From JBBTCX01 sp964494205 (GTDB lineage: Bacteria > Planctomycetota > Phycisphaerae > UBA1845), in assembly GCA_964494205.1 (NCBI GenBank), contig CAZBRD010000006.1, positions 1-64,000 of the forward strand: DNA of 64,000 bases, given 5' to 3'. Position 1 is the stretch's first letter, and each line of letters begins with the position of its first letter. Below, one piece after another: positions 63,219 to 64,000 of this stretch. A program made the translations under genes and the position numbers. Under the pieces are notes generated by a model. The model saw nothing but the letters and a program-made list of their open reading frames with translations. It was not told where the DNA came from and ran no database searches.

Positions 63219-64000
63219 ATGTTGAAGCGGCATGGATCAGCCGTAGCGGTCGCGGCTTGTTTGTTGGTGAGTGGAAGTGCACTCGCCGAAGTGAGTTCGA
63301 CAAAGCCGACTTTGGTCAACGGCGCGAATTCTGTCGGAATGCAATCGGGAAATGTTGCCTTCGAATTCGAAGCAGCCGCGCTGGAACAGCTTGGCGTTCG
63401 CTTCGTTGCACGAGAAGAATCGGGCTTGACGATTCTGGCCGACTCAACGCTGGCAGTTGAAACCGCCGGTGGCCGCTTTGACGGTTTCAACGGCGGAACA
63501 CTCAACACGCACGGTGCGCTGCTTGTCGTTTCCGGCAACCAGAACATCGTGATCGGAAACTTCGCCGTTAGTGATGCGGGTGAAGGTACATGGACCATCA
63601 CGTCCACGCTTGAAGGCGAGCAACTCGTGTTTGAAGTTTCATCCTCTGCATCAGATTTTTCATCGAGCCGCGGTTCCTTGACTGTTTATGGCGAGATCGC
63701 TTTGTCGTCCGGTTTTGCCGGCCAAATGGGTCGCCCGGAGCTCGCGAATGTTGTTGTCGGTCGCATGATGCTCAACGCCAATTCGGCTGAAGCGCTCAAT
63801 AATGCTGACGTTCAAATGAACGGCGAAGGTAGCGTGGCCGGATCGGTTGGTCCGGACGTCATCGTCGGCGATCTTCCGAACATGCAGCGCTGGGGCCGCG
63901 TCAACGGGATCACTGCTTATTCCGTGGCCACCACCTCGTGCAACATCGGCAGCGAACGATTGGATTGGATTTCGAGCACCAACAACCACCCCGTCATTGG
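63219..64000 (+). CDS. Secreted protein of unknown function (3' end beyond window)
   Basis: A partial gene: 260 codons with no stop up to the end of the window. A TAGGAGG ribosome site precedes the ATG at 63219. The signal peptide ends near SALAEVS. The mature part is beta-rich (NIVIGNFAVSDAGEGTW, TVYGEIALSSGFAG). It then reaches PDVIVGDLPNMQRWGR, YSVATTSCNIGSERLDW and STNNHPVIG, which begin a domain I know from other secreted planctomycete proteins of unknown function. Confidence 0.75.
   Translation, partial: MLKRHGSAVAVAACLLVSGSALAEVSSTKPTLVNGANSVGMQSGNVAFEFEAAALEQLGVRFVAREESGLTILADSTLAVETAGGRFDGFNGGTLNTHGALLVVSGNQNIVIGNFAVSDAGEGTWTITSTLEGEQLVFEVSSSASDFSSSRGSLTVYGEIALSSGFAGQMGRPELANVVVGRMMLNANSAEALNNADVQMNGEGSVAGSVGPDVIVGDLPNMQRWGRVNGITAYSVATTSCNIGSERLDWISSTNNHPVI

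Overview
The window looks like chromosomal DNA of a planctomycete, most likely class Phycisphaerae. The grounds are: lipoproteins with Asn/Asp-rich tethers (NDN, NEN, GNDN) just after the lipobox; secreted proteins ending in dockerin-like Asp-rich modules (D-x-N-x-D...NLDDIL..LxAFSG); zinc-ribbon tails of the form CxxCGYxLTG...RCPECG; Cys-rich CC...GCxDxxC...FCCxxxWDxxC modules; and moderately high GC with genes on both strands. There is no rRNA and no CRISPR array. I found one tRNA (Arg, anticodon CCT, minus strand, 47603-47675).

Layout. 0.2-8.2 kb: a subtilisin-like lipoprotein, ispH, a twin-CDGSH Fe-S protein abutting an enlarged prepilin peptidase, a LapA-like membrane protein, an OmpA-type lipoprotein and an acyl-CoA carboxylase carboxyltransferase that carries an in-frame block of palindromic repeats. 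8.3-17.1 kb: a kelch-like secreted propeller, a glycosyltransferase, a rhodanese, a cell-shape cluster (MreC-like coiled-coil protein, tiny membrane ORF, mreB), an esterase and a small Cys-rich secreted protein. 17.2-28.0 kb, the most interesting part: a seven-gene minus-strand cluster of exported lipoproteins holding a di-haem MbnH enzyme, an MbnP copper protein fused to a cytochrome c domain, a one-haem CX4CH protein, a cytochrome P460-like protein and three NHL propellers. It faces a divergent pair, a propeller lipoprotein and a five-haem cytochrome. 28.2-45.1 kb: very large secreted proteins (M4 metallopeptidase, beta-helix protein, eight-repeat PPC-like protein), a GAF hybrid histidine kinase, an NDN-rich lipoprotein, and gene-poor stretches packed with short palindromes. 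45-52 kb: a possible structured RNA, two zinc-ribbon membrane paralogues, tRNA-Arg, a CstA family carrier, small hypothetical genes, a HicAB toxin-antitoxin pair and a TatD-like hydrolase. 52-64 kb: a YVTN propeller/di-haem/dockerin giant, purU, a nucleotidyltransferase-like protein, HupE/UreJ, a DPPR-synthase-like prenyltransferase, a redoxin, queC, a DNA methyltransferase and the 5' part of a secreted protein.

How parts work together. The mbnH/mbnP cluster is the clearest functional unit. In the known family MbnH oxidises a Trp of MbnP to kynurenine, which creates a Cu(I) site. Here the pair is surrounded by further haem lipoproteins and propellers, suggesting a membrane-anchored copper or redox assembly. 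Several families of short perfect palindromes are scattered between genes, and in one case four of them sit in frame inside a metabolic gene. Functions are inferred from sequence motifs alone; no database search was run.
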